A stretch of 64,000 nucleotides of DNA from JAGHKQ01 sp041920565 (GCA_041920565.1 JBHGXS010000043.1:1-64000); one strand, 5' to 3'; shown: positions 1-7,470, counted from the first letter of the stretch. The notes: generated from the letters alone by a model not told the origin. Numbers and translations: made by a program.

Positions 1-146
1 ATGGCTCTCAGTTTCCATGTAAGACTGTTAATCAAATCTACAGTACTCCCTACAATATTAAATTTCTTGACAAATAGTTTTGCAATTGTAGCTGCGGCAT
101 CTGCTGCTGTTCCAGTGCCAGTAAAGTAGTTGTAGAAAAAGTTCAT
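1..146 (-). CDS. candidate bacteriocin precursor peptide, N-terminal part (runs off the window)
   Basis: An open frame of 48 codons starts with ATG behind a good GGAGG site and reaches the left edge without a stop. The peptide begins MNFFYNYFTGTGTAADAAAT and continues with alternating hydrophobic and lysine-rich stretches (IAKLFVKKF, then IVGSTVDLINSLTWKLRA), so it should form amphipathic or hydrophobic helices. No signal peptide or double-glycine leader is visible, which suits circular bacteriocins with very short leaders. The general pattern of a T/G-rich start followed by an AATI-type helix recalls that class, but identity to a named member cannot be claimed. Its context is the main support: divergent genes encode a DUF95 membrane protein, an ABC exporter and tiny membrane proteins. 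It could instead be an unrelated small membrane peptide or a leaderless bacteriocin. Confidence 0.5.
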   Translation of the reverse strand, partial: MNFFYNYFTGTGTAADAAATIAKLFVKKFNIVGSTVDLINSLTWKLRA

Positions 147-471
147 TTTTTCAACCTCCGTCTTTTATATTGTTTACACCTCATATGGTAACAGCAGATC
201 AAACCTACTTTTTCTTGATGGTTATATCTTGTTGGATTTCCTATACAAACAGAGAATTTAAATAATATGAAGTTATAATTTTTGTAATTTAAGAAATATG
301 GAATATTCCTATTATTATATCCTTGAATTTCTATATTGGTTAAAAATGACAAATTTAAACAAATATGGTCTAAAAACCGGCAAAACGCCAAAAACATGTT
401 TAATTCAAATATTCTATAATGATATTTGCTTCAAGGGTTTTATATCAAATAGGAATAAAAGGAGAGAGATT
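147..471. promoter_or_regulatory. divergent AT-rich intergenic region
   Basis: This gap separates the leftward peptide gene from the rightward membrane-protein operon, so promoters for both must lie here or in the adjacent ends. It is very AT-rich and I see no convincing coding frame. No clear LytTR direct repeat could be assigned by eye, although a LytTR regulator is encoded in the operon. Confidence 0.4.
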
Positions 472-708
472 ATGAAAAGTAAATGGATTGCTGGTGTACT
501 TTCGTTCGTTTTCCCGGGTCTAGGTCATCTTTACTTAGGACAGGTGAAAAAAGGGGTGATATTAATTCTAGTACATATTGTGTCAATCGTGCTAACTGCT
601 TTTGTTATTGGTATTTTTACTATGGTCGCAGTTTGGATTTACGCTATTATCAATTCAGTAAAACAAACAGAGTTAGTAAATGGAAGCTTATCTTCTATCC
701 ATTCTTAA
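472..708 (+). CDS. TM2-like small membrane protein
   Basis: The gene encodes 78 residues. I chose the ATG preceded by GGAGAGAG rather than an upstream in-frame ATG that has no ribosome site. Near the N-terminus is the motif FPGLGHLYLGQVKKG, characteristic of TM2-type proteins, in which a glycine-rich turn links two membrane segments. The second hydrophobic stretch (residues about 28-62) can span the membrane once or twice. TM2-domain proteins have no agreed biochemical role. Here the gene leads an operon of membrane proteins and an ABC transporter opposite a candidate bacteriocin, so a role in peptide maturation, export or immunity is inferred from context only. Confidence 0.7.
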   Translation: MKSKWIAGVLSFVFPGLGHLYLGQVKKGVILILVHIVSIVLTAFVIGIFTMVAVWIYAIINSVKQTELVNGSLSSIHS

Positions 709-730
709 ATATAAGAAAGGATTAGATAAA

Positions 731-1252
731 ATGATTTTTGTTAAAATAAAATACGTGTATATATATTTTTTTTTAGCTGTAATATTGATAGGAGCTGGCC
801 TATTTTTTACACCCGAAAATATGTCTGAAAATACTGTTGATGTATTAGGAATAGAGGATGTGCTGTTTATATTTGCAGCAAACTTTTTGCAGTTCTGTAT
901 ATGGATTGCTCTATCTCCAATCGGTATCTCATTACCATTCATAATGAAGTTTCTTTACAGCATGGGGGAAGGACCTAGATTAGCCGGGGAAAGCCCTGTA
1001 TTGTATTACTTTTCTTCCTTTACACATGGGATAGGAGAATTAGCAGCAGGTCTTTTATTATTCTGTTTCACCTTAGAGCAATTTAAATTATTTTATTTTC
1101 TGCTCGTTGGGCAGACTGTTCATGTGAAAAAATTTTATATGAATGCTGTAAAAAAAATCCTTGTTCCTGTTTTTCTCATTTTACTAATTAGTGCTTTTCT
1201 AGAAGTTTATGTCTCTAATAAAATTTATCTTGTTCTTCAGGGGGTGCTTTAG
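731..1252 (+). CDS. DUF95/SpoIIM-family integral membrane protein
   Basis: A protein of 173 residues with about five hydrophobic segments. The stretch FTHGIGELAAGLLLF (residues about 97-111) matches the conserved P-H-G-I-I-E-L-P-A core of the DUF95/SpoIIM family, and FIFAANFLQF resembles its F-x-x-N-l motif. Stand-alone DUF95 proteins are a recurrent component of circular bacteriocin clusters, where they are needed for maturation, secretion or immunity; others are sporulation proteins. The gene follows the TM2-like gene by 22 bp and probably shares its transcript. The start is set by the ATG after an AAAGGA site, not the earlier in-frame ATG lying inside the preceding gene. Family assignment is fairly sure; the role in this cluster is inference. 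Confidence 0.7.
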   Translation: MIFVKIKYVYIYFFLAVILIGAGLFFTPENMSENTVDVLGIEDVLFIFAANFLQFCIWIALSPIGISLPFIMKFLYSMGEGPRLAGESPVLYYFSSFTHGIGELAAGLLLFCFTLEQFKLFYFLLVGQTVHVKKFYMNAVKKILVPVFLILLISAFLEVYVSNKIYLVLQGVL

Positions 1253-1256
1253 GGCG

Positions 1257-1808
1257 TTGAATAAGAGTATATATCATCTCACCCTTCCTGTTATGAAGAA
1301 ATCGTTGACCAAAATACCTGTTTATAGCAATGAAGGGGATCGAATTGGAAGTGTGCAACGGTATTTCGAGAATAAAATACAATATCTTGTGGATTGTGTA
1401 TTCGATGAATGGTTTATTCATGTAAGAATGTATGACGAGAAGGAGAATCTTATCGTTTACGGTGTTGAACAATTAGACTTCTCAATCCAAACTCTTTTTC
1501 AGTCTAGATGGAAAATTTATAAAATCAGTGAAGGGGAAGTACAAGAATACATATTTCGAGATCGAACAAAAATTAAAACAAACCCGAGGCTGGAGTTTGT
1601 TGGTGAAGGGATATCTTTAAAGTTTAAAAAAGACATAGGGGATCGTATTCTTCGTGTATATGATGAGGAGGGAGAATTAGTATCCAGTATAAAGACCGAA
1701 ACAATTCTTCCTCCCAGGAAAGTAACAATACAGATGTTGGAGAACAAAGGGATCAATATACATTTACTAACTTGCCTGTACTATATTTATTCGCTAAAGG
1801 AGAGGTGA
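1257..1808 (+). CDS. tubby C-terminal-like (YxjI-type) protein
   Basis: About 183 residues if translation begins at the TTG just after the preceding stop, with an AGGGGG site 12 nt upstream. An internal ATG (MKKSLTKIPVYSNEG) is the other possibility but has no ribosome site. The sequence alternates short beta strands: IPVYSNEGDRIGSVQRYF, a central DEWFIHVRMYDEKENLIVYG block and a terminal ILRVYDEEGELVSSIKTE block. This fits the tubby-C-terminal/LURP-one fold found in Bacillus YxjI-like proteins. The function of such proteins in bacteria is unknown. It sits tightly between the DUF95 gene and the LytTR gene, so it is probably co-transcribed with them. Confidence 0.45.
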   Translation: MNKSIYHLTLPVMKKSLTKIPVYSNEGDRIGSVQRYFENKIQYLVDCVFDEWFIHVRMYDEKENLIVYGVEQLDFSIQTLFQSRWKIYKISEGEVQEYIFRDRTKIKTNPRLEFVGEGISLKFKKDIGDRILRVYDEEGELVSSIKTETILPPRKVTIQMLENKGINIHLLTCLYYIYSLKER

Positions 1809-1811
1809 GTT

Positions 1812-2135
1812 GTGCGTATAATTTGTAGGGATGATAAGCTCATTATAATCGGGCGCCAGAAGGTACGATTTATTTCATTACATGAGATATATTATATTGA
1901 GAGATTTGATAATCAGACTTTTATTCATACAAGCACTGAACAAATCCCTGTCCGTATATCATTGAAACAAATTTTAGAATTACTTCCTAGCTCATTTGTT
2001 CGAACACATAAGTCTTTTATTGTAAATTTCAATGCAATCAAAGAGCTGACTTCACTTAATGATCGACTATATGAAGTTCAGTTTAACGAAAATAAATATG
2101 CTTTGATTAGTAAAGAAGTATTGGAATTATCTTAA
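1812..2135 (+). CDS. free-standing LytTR DNA-binding regulator
   Basis: A 107-residue protein consisting almost only of a LytTR domain. Landmarks are ISLHEIYYIERFDN near the N-terminus, the SSFVRTHKSFIVNFNAI core and a C-terminal YEVQFNENKYALISKE strand pair. No receiver domain is present. LytTR domains bind paired direct repeats and typically control bacteriocin, competence or virulence genes. The GTG start has an AGGAGAGGTGAG ribosome site and lies 3 bp after the previous stop, so the gene is translationally tied to the operon. It most likely regulates this operon and perhaps the divergent peptide gene. How it receives a signal without a receiver domain is not apparent from the sequence. 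Confidence 0.8.
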   Translation: MRIICRDDKLIIIGRQKVRFISLHEIYYIERFDNQTFIHTSTEQIPVRISLKQILELLPSSFVRTHKSFIVNFNAIKELTSLNDRLYEVQFNENKYALISKEVLELS

Positions 2136-2156
2136 TCTTAAAGGGAGACATTTGAT

Positions 2157-3110
2157 ATGTCATATTTTCTCGAAGTATCAGAATTGGAGAAAGTCATTGG
2201 TAGAAAACGTATAGTAACCGATATTAATTTTACTGTAAAGAAAGGGGAAATATTTGGGCTGCTTGGCCCGAATGGGGCTGGAAAAACAACAATATTAAAA
2301 ATGATTTTAGGGCTTAGTAAATTTTCAAGCGGTACCATATGTGTAAAAGGGGTAGATATTCGGACCAATTTTCAAACGTGTCTTCAAGAAATGGGAGCCA
2401 TCATTGAAACCCCCAGATTTTATACATACATGACGGGCTATGATAATCTGAAGTATTATTCAATGTATCATGCTGGTGTAACAGAAGCGCGCATACTAGA
2501 AGCAGCTCAATTAATCGGGATTGAGGATGCGCTTTTTACAAAAGTGAAGAACTATTCTCTTGGGATGTGCCAGAGGTTAGGAATAGCTCAGGCTATATTG
2601 CACGATCCTGCTGTCTTGATTCTAGATGAACCTACAAACGGATTAGATCCACAAGGTATTTACGACCTAAGGAAGTACTTAAAACAGCTGGCAGGTCAAG
2701 GGAAATCTATTGTTATTTCAAGTCATTTATTATCGGAATTGGAATCAATTTGTGATAAAGTAGCGTTTATTAACCGCGGCAGGCTGATATCAATCAATCA
2801 AATGGAAGAAATTAGAAATCAAAAGCTCGTGAATGAGGTTGAATTTATAACAAGTGATGTGTCAAGAACGTTCCACCTACTGCAAAAACACTTATCGAAA
2901 ACATATTTGAAAATTATTAATCAAACTGTTCAAAGTAAAATTTTAGTCAAAGACATCCCAAATATAAATAAAATCCTTGTACAAAATGATATTGATGTTT
3001 ATGCGATAAATGTAAAAAGCCCTTCTCTAGAAGACTATTATATGGACTTATTAAAAACGGAAGGAGGAGGGGAAACGGGTCATGAACTTATTGAAGGCAG
3101 AGCTATTTAA
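2157..3110 (+). CDS. ABC transporter ATP-binding protein (BcrA-like)
   Basis: A 317-residue nucleotide-binding subunit. Visible motifs are Walker A GPNGAGKTT (residues about 38-46), a diverged signature YSLGMCQRLGIAQA, Walker B VLILDEPTNGLDPQG and the switch region ISSHLLSELE. The C-terminal 100 residues form the usual accessory region of BcrA/NatA-type ATPases. The gene overlaps the downstream permease gene by 29 bp, so the two act as one exporter. Proteins of this subgroup export antimicrobial peptides or confer self-resistance to them (bacitracin BcrAB, lantibiotic immunity). Here it is the best candidate for the immunity or export pump of the left-edge locus. Confidence 0.88.
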   Translation: MSYFLEVSELEKVIGRKRIVTDINFTVKKGEIFGLLGPNGAGKTTILKMILGLSKFSSGTICVKGVDIRTNFQTCLQEMGAIIETPRFYTYMTGYDNLKYYSMYHAGVTEARILEAAQLIGIEDALFTKVKNYSLGMCQRLGIAQAILHDPAVLILDEPTNGLDPQGIYDLRKYLKQLAGQGKSIVISSHLLSELESICDKVAFINRGRLISINQMEEIRNQKLVNEVEFITSDVSRTFHLLQKHLSKTYLKIINQTVQSKILVKDIPNINKILVQNDIDVYAINVKSPSLEDYYMDLLKTEGGGETGHELIEGRAI

Positions 3111-4029
3111 AATACTAAAGCGACCACGTACAAAAATTTTCTTTTTCACTCTAATTTTATTAGTAGCAACATTAGCAGTCTATAATAAAGTAAATGAAAA
3201 GGAGAATCCCCAATGGAAAGAAGAACTGCTAGCAGAGAATCAGGCAATGTTGAAAGAGATTCAAGAGCTAGAGCACAATAAAGATGGAGTGCCAGATTCA
3301 TATATAAAAATTCTCCAAAAAGATATTCAAAAAAATAATTATATAATAGAATATAATATTAACCCGAATCAAATTACTATGTGGAAGTTTATCCAGATTA
3401 CATCCACAATTAGTTTATTGGTTACTATATTTATGCTTATTATCGGAAGTGAAAGTATTTCAAAAGAATTTGAGTGGGGAACGGCAAACTTTCTACTAAC
3501 TCGCCCCTATAAAAGAAGTAAAGTGGTTTTAGCTAAGCTTACAGCAACTTCTATTACTGCTTTTTGTTTTTACGCAACACTTTTCACTGCTTCCTTCATT
3601 TTCGGTGGATTTTTGTTCGGATTTAATGGTTGGAGCCAACAAACAATACTGGATAATATGGAGTTAGTATCTATCGCTATATGGAAGTATGTTTTTTTAC
3701 GCTATTTCAGCCAATTTTTCACAACTATTACCTTAATAGTATTAACATTTTTACTTTCAGTTTTATTTTCAAGCAGTTCTATAGCTTTAGCATGTTCATT
3801 CGGTTTTATTTTTGCTGGTTCTGCCCTTTCAGCATTTGTTAAGAACTATTCTTGGGGTAAGTACTTGTTTTTTACAAACTATGATATTGCCCCCTATGTT
3901 GGTTATTCCGATAAAGTAATAAATGGACTAACTTTTGAAGAAACATTGTTAAAGCAAATTTTATATTGCATCTCATTTGTGTTGTTAACAATAATCATTT
4001 TCAACAAAAGGGATGTAAAAACAAGATAA
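3082..4029 (+). CDS. ABC-2 family permease (BcrB-like)
   Basis: A 315-residue membrane subunit with one N-terminal membrane helix (residues about 18-36), a long charged loop (residues about 38-95) and a C-terminal block of about five helices. The motif SISKEFEWGTANFLLTRPYKRSK is typical of ABC-2 permeases, the membrane partners of BcrA-type ATPases. The coding region begins inside the end of the ATPase gene in another frame, with GGAGGAGGGG as ribosome site, which indicates translational coupling. Substrate is not evident from sequence. Context suggests a hydrophobic peptide. Confidence 0.85.
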   Translation: MNLLKAELFKILKRPRTKIFFFTLILLVATLAVYNKVNEKENPQWKEELLAENQAMLKEIQELEHNKDGVPDSYIKILQKDIQKNNYIIEYNINPNQITMWKFIQITSTISLLVTIFMLIIGSESISKEFEWGTANFLLTRPYKRSKVVLAKLTATSITAFCFYATLFTASFIFGGFLFGFNGWSQQTILDNMELVSIAIWKYVFLRYFSQFFTTITLIVLTFLLSVLFSSSSIALACSFGFIFAGSALSAFVKNYSWGKYLFFTNYDIAPYVGYSDKVINGLTFEETLLKQILYCISFVLLTIIIFNKRDVKTR

Positions 4030-4055
4030 ATGCGGTATAGATCAGGAGGACAACA

Positions 4056-4139
4056 ATGGATCAAAAAATCATTTTGATTATTTGTTTAGCGTGTCTATTT
4101 GCAGGTTTCATTTTCTCTGTTATTAAGAAGAAGGAATGA
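4056..4139 (+). CDS. 27-residue single-span membrane peptide
   Basis: ATG behind a perfect AGGAGGA site, 26 bp after the permease stop, opens a 27-codon frame. The peptide is one hydrophobic helix (IILIICLACLFAGFIFSVI) followed by KKKE. Position as the last gene of the operon, the strong ribosome site and the following terminator all argue that it is translated. Tiny hydrophobic peptides with basic tails serve as immunity factors in several bacteriocin loci. That is only an inference here. It is too short for most gene callers. Confidence 0.6.
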   Translation: MDQKIILIICLACLFAGFIFSVIKKKE

Positions 4140-4156
4140 TTGTAAACAATAAAATT

Positions 4157-4219
4157 AAGGGTTCTGGTGCAAATGCTTCAAGAAACTTGCAATGTAATTT
4201 TTGCACGAGAACCTTTTTT
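4157..4219 (+). terminator. rho-independent terminator of the left-edge operon
   Basis: An imperfect inverted repeat, AAGGGTTCTGGTGCAAA against TTTGCACGAGAACCTT, ends in a T run. It separates the ABC/peptide operon from the regulator gene downstream. Confidence 0.75.
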
Positions 4220-4292
4220 AATGCCTATAAATCTTTATTTATTATAACGAGAAAAAATATCTTAATATTCTGATTATTAAGAGGTGGAAATA

Positions 4293-5162
4293 GTGAATCT
4301 TGAATCATTAGGAACCGTAATTCGGGATGTAAGAAAAAAGGCCGGGTACACTCAAAAAGAATTAGCAGAGGGCATATGTACACAGGCTCAAATTAGCAAA
4401 ATAGAGTCTGGAAAGGAGATTCCATCATGCTTAACTTTATATCAGATTGCTAAAAAACTTGGTACAGGTATAAACTATTTTTTTGAAATGGCAGAAAATC
4501 CACGCGCAGACTATCTTCAAGATATGAAATATATGGTCCGCAAATATATTAGAGAACGAAACTATCATGAGGTCTATAACTTAATTAAGAGTGAACGTAC
4601 AAATCTTCAATTTACTAACTTGGAGTTAGAACAGTTTTTTACTTGGCATGAGGGTATTTGTGCTTACTATGTAGAAAATGACAAAGATAAAGCCATGAAC
4701 AAGCTGGATCAAGCGATGAAAATGACCTCTATGAATCCAATATACGCGACAGAAAGAGAAATTGAAATTTTAAATAGTATTGGAATTATTCACAATGAAT
4801 CGGAAGAATACAAAAAATCTATAGATACATATAAAAAGGCCCTTAATCTTTTTTCAAGGCTTCCATATAATCAAAATCTTGAAGTCAAAATCCGGATACT
4901 ATATGGTCTCTCGAAATCACTGACTGCAGTAAAACAGTATAAAAAATCTATTGATTTTATAAAAGAAGGAATACAGCTTTGTATACAAAATGAATTGATG
5001 TATCTACTTGGAGAATTATACTATCAACAAGGAGTAAACTGGTACTTTTTGAATAATAGAGAAAATGCATTAAAATTCATGAAAAAAGCTTCTATGGTAT
5101 TTGAGATTCAAGGAAATTATTCTTTTTTAGAATTTGTAAATAATAATATTAGGACTTTGTAA
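4293..5162 (+). CDS. RRNPP-type (PlcR/NprR-like) HTH-TPR regulator
   Basis: A 289-residue protein with an XRE helix-turn-helix at residues about 5-60 (IRDVRKKAGYTQKELAEGIC, QISKIESG) followed by TPR-like helical repeats to the C-terminus. This is the layout of PlcR, NprR and related quorum-sensing regulators that bind re-imported peptides in their TPR groove. I chose the second GTG (MNLESLG...) because AGAGGTGG lies 5 nt upstream; an in-frame GTG 9 bp earlier overlaps that site. No small secreted peptide gene is obvious directly downstream, where PapR-like partners normally lie. It probably regulates the neighbouring accessory operon, but targets are not visible. Confidence 0.8.
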   Translation: MNLESLGTVIRDVRKKAGYTQKELAEGICTQAQISKIESGKEIPSCLTLYQIAKKLGTGINYFFEMAENPRADYLQDMKYMVRKYIRERNYHEVYNLIKSERTNLQFTNLELEQFFTWHEGICAYYVENDKDKAMNKLDQAMKMTSMNPIYATEREIEILNSIGIIHNESEEYKKSIDTYKKALNLFSRLPYNQNLEVKIRILYGLSKSLTAVKQYKKSIDFIKEGIQLCIQNELMYLLGELYYQQGVNWYFLNNRENALKFMKKASMVFEIQGNYSFLEFVNNNIRTL

Positions 5163-5495
5163 TCCGCAAGGTAGACATAACTAATTATTTTGAGTGAGCA
5201 TTTTTAATTAAAAATATTACTGGTCAATAAGCAGTAACGGGACAAAGGTGAATGCCTTTGTCTTTTTTTTTATGTTGAAGTGTATCTTGTGTTTGGTGCA
5301 ATTCCACTCGCGTTTCACGCAATTTGTATAAAGATTGGATAGGAAGAGCTTTTGTTGATTTATGAAGAAGTACCACATGACGGCATGTTTTCTTGTTCCC
5401 TTGAATAAAAACCGTAAAAACATGAAATAAATGTACTAAAACATATAGGTGTAATATACACCTATATAAGGAGCGGGATAGAAGGAGGAAAGGAC
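5163..5495. other. intergenic region with terminator and repeat remnant
   Basis: The gap holds a terminator near its start, one or two units of the TTGGTGCAATT repeat around 5290-5330, and the promoter of the next gene. No coding frame in it looks real. Confidence 0.5.
5241..5270 (+). terminator. rho-independent terminator
   Basis: GACAAAGG-N6-CCTTTGTC stem followed by eight T residues, downstream of the RRNPP regulator gene. Confidence 0.85.
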
Positions 5496-5948
5496 ATGCA
5501 ATTCCCATTTCAAAGGGTGTTTCAGCAAGCAGGCGATTGGTACGTGTTGGATGAGGAGTTTCCTTGGAATATACAGAAAGTAAGACAAGATATAATTTCG
5601 CTCATTGGAGATCGAGAGACGCCGGTCCTGTTTTGTGATACATGTGATGCCAATTCGATTTTACTAGCATTGGGAGAAGAAGAAGAGGAATTTTTGTATC
5701 CGCTTTCTGGATTGTACCATCCGAGGAAACGGCTGATTTTTATTTTTCAATGGGAGCAGTATGAAGATCTGTTGAAAACATTGCTTCATGAGTTTCGGCA
5801 TGATATGCAATTTGAAGAGGAGGCAATCAGATCCTTATTTGAAGAGGAACGAACATTGAACTATGAAGAGCGGTGGATTGAGATGGATGCGCGTGCGTTT
5901 GTAAAAGAAGTAATGGGGCACTATTATGAAAATCAAAAAGAAGCATAG
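5496..5948 (+). CDS. uncharacterised protein with HExxH-like zinc peptidase motif
   Basis: A 150-residue soluble acidic protein with a GGAGGAAAG ribosome site. The helix LLKTLLHEFRHDMQFEEEA (residues about 92-110) carries H-E-F-R-H, which matches the HExxH zinc-binding signature of metallopeptidases. Aspartate/glutamate-rich helices follow (ERWIEMDARAF), where a third ligand could lie. I believe similar proteins in the B. cereus group carry a DUF number (possibly DUF3920), but I cannot confirm this. No signal peptide or membrane segment is present. The gene stands alone between terminators. Enzymatic activity is plausible and unproven. Confidence 0.6.
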   Translation: MQFPFQRVFQQAGDWYVLDEEFPWNIQKVRQDIISLIGDRETPVLFCDTCDANSILLALGEEEEEFLYPLSGLYHPRKRLIFIFQWEQYEDLLKTLLHEFRHDMQFEEEAIRSLFEEERTLNYEERWIEMDARAFVKEVMGHYYENQKEA

Positions 5949-5971
5949 TCTTCACACTATGCTTCTTTTTT
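5937..5971 (+). terminator. rho-independent terminator
   Basis: AAGAAGCATAGT / ACTATGCTTCTT hairpin with a T run, overlapping the stop of the preceding gene. Confidence 0.85.
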
Positions 5972-6100
5972 GAACCAACGGGTACGATAATCAAGTCAGC
6001 CTTGCTTTTTGGCTGTCGCCGCAGTTCTTTTCATTGGGGAAATAGCGCAGACCTACATGGTGCAACGAACACGGAAAAATATTATGTGTTTTGAAGCGCA

Positions 6101-6140
6101 AAATAAGAAAGCGACCTTACATTAGGCCGCTTTCTTATTT
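6101..6140 (-). terminator. terminator of the HxlR-family regulator gene
   Basis: Hairpin AAATAAGAAAGCG / CGCTTTCTTATTT about 65 bp past the regulator's stop; read leftward it is followed by an A/T-rich tract. Confidence 0.6.
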
Positions 6141-6203
6141 GGGAATCAGCTATCTTCGCAAAAATGGCACGAAATTCATTAAGAATGAACCCAAAGACGT
6201 CAT

Positions 6204-6524
6204 TCAAAATTTTTCTGCTTGCATCCACTCTTGAGACCATTTCATCATTTCCCGAATTACCGGTTCCAATGCACGTCCCTTCTCCGTTAACGAATATTCT
6301 ATTCGCACAGGAGTCTCCGGAAATACTTCTCGTTTGACAATTCCTTCTTGTTCCAAATCCTTTAATCTTTCCGAAAGAAGCCGGCCGCTGATGGGAATGG
6401 CAGATTCAATGGTACAAAAACGCTGAGTGCCGGAAAGCAGCTGATAAATGATTAAAATTGTCCAGCGCTTGCTGATTAATTCTACGCTTTTTTCAAACCT
6501 TGGGCATAATGAAGATTGACTCAA
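6204..6524 (-). CDS. HxlR-family redox-sensing repressor (YodB/CatR-like)
   Basis: A 106-residue winged-helix protein: CPRFEKSVELISKRW at the N-terminus, the recognition region PISGRLLSERLKDLEQEG, and the wing PVRIEYSLTEKGRAL. Cys7 sits where YodB and CatR of B. subtilis have their conserved thiol, which reacts with quinones and diamide to release DNA. The TTG start has a GAGAGGTGATT ribosome site. The gene is divergent from an extradiol-dioxygenase-like gene and a DoxX gene, which is the B. subtilis CatR/YodB target type (catDE). The shared intergenic region holds palindromes overlapping a promoter. Repression of the divergent pair and sensing of quinones are strongly suggested but inferred. 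Confidence 0.8.
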   Translation of the reverse strand: MSQSSLCPRFEKSVELISKRWTILIIYQLLSGTQRFCTIESAIPISGRLLSERLKDLEQEGIVKREVFPETPVRIEYSLTEKGRALEPVIREMMKWSQEWMQAEKF

Positions 6525-6543
6525 TAGAAATCACCTCTCTATA

Positions 6544-6632
6544 AATAGTATACCCTATATTTACTATTAATAATATTATTATAAATTACAATAAAGTTAC
6601 TTGACATAAATAAATTGTTAATATATATTAAC
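6544..6632. promoter_or_regulatory. divergent promoter with palindromic operators
   Basis: TTGACA at 6601 and TATATT at 6624, 17 bp apart, form a near-consensus sigma-A promoter toward the dioxygenase gene. The -10 element lies inside a perfect 16-bp palindrome, GTTAATATATATTAAC. A second inverted repeat, AATAGTA-N11-TACTATT (6544-6568), lies just upstream of the repressor gene's start. Both are good candidates for HxlR-repressor binding. Confidence 0.65.
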
Positions 6633-6670
6633 TTACATAAAGTAATTTAATTATTTTAGGGGTGATTATA

Positions 6671-7441
6671 ATGGTTCCGGCTTTATTTTTAGCGCATGGT
6701 TCGCCTATGCTTGCTATTGAAGATACTAAATATACTCAATTCTTGGCTGAACTTGGTAAGAAAATAAAACCAAAAGCTATCGTCATTTTTACCGCTCATT
6801 GGGAAAGCAACACTCTTACCATTTCTTCTTCAAACGATGTATACGAAACAATTTACGATTTCGGCGGCTTCCCGCCTGAATTATATGCTGTGAAATATCC
6901 GGCTAAAGGCTCCGAGCAAGTGGCGGCGATGCTGGAAGAGAAGTTCATAAAACAAGGCATTTCTGTGAAGAAAAATACAACAAGAGGTTTAGATCACGGT
7001 TCATGGACTCTGTTATCCCGTATGTATCCGAAGGCGGATATCCCTGTAGTTCAAGTTTCAGTCAATCCGTATCTTTCTGTTAATGAGCAATTCAAAATCG
7101 GTGAAGCTCTTCAAGGACTTGGAAAAGAAGATATTTTAGTGATAGGCAGCGGGGTTACCGTTCATAATTTACGAATGCTGAAATGGGAGCAAAGCAGCGC
7201 GCCGGAGCCATGGGCTGCAGCGTTTGATGATTGGCTCATTGATAAAATCCAAAAAAGAGAGCTGGATTCCCTTTTTAATTGGGAAAATGAAGCGCCTTAT
7301 GCCCGCTTGGCCGTTCCGAGAGAAGAGCATTTCGTGCCGCTCTTTATTGCGATGGGAAGCGGGGACCCGCATGCGGAGGCAAAGGTCATTCATCGAAGCT
7401 ATGATATGGGAACATTGAGTTATCTTTGTTTTCAATTTTAA
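6671..7441 (+). CDS. DODA-type extradiol aromatic ring-opening dioxygenase
   Basis: A 256-residue member of the LigB/4,5-DOPA-dioxygenase family (YgiD-like). Conserved features are FLAHGSPML at the N-terminus (metal-ligand histidine), IVIFTAHWES with the second histidine, the GLDHGSW motif around residue 110, and HNLRML and REEHFVPLF farther on. The family opens catechol-type rings with a non-haem metal. I start at ATG after AGGGGTGA, not at the upstream GTG that forms part of that site. The gene is followed by a DoxX gene and controlled from a promoter shared with a quinone-sensor-like repressor, pointing to catechol or quinone detoxification. Confidence 0.85.
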   Translation: MVPALFLAHGSPMLAIEDTKYTQFLAELGKKIKPKAIVIFTAHWESNTLTISSSNDVYETIYDFGGFPPELYAVKYPAKGSEQVAAMLEEKFIKQGISVKKNTTRGLDHGSWTLLSRMYPKADIPVVQVSVNPYLSVNEQFKIGEALQGLGKEDILVIGSGVTVHNLRMLKWEQSSAPEPWAAAFDDWLIDKIQKRELDSLFNWENEAPYARLAVPREEHFVPLFIAMGSGDPHAEAKVIHRSYDMGTLSYLCFQF

Positions 7442-7470
7442 TAAAAATACAGAGGAGAGAGGATAAAAAT

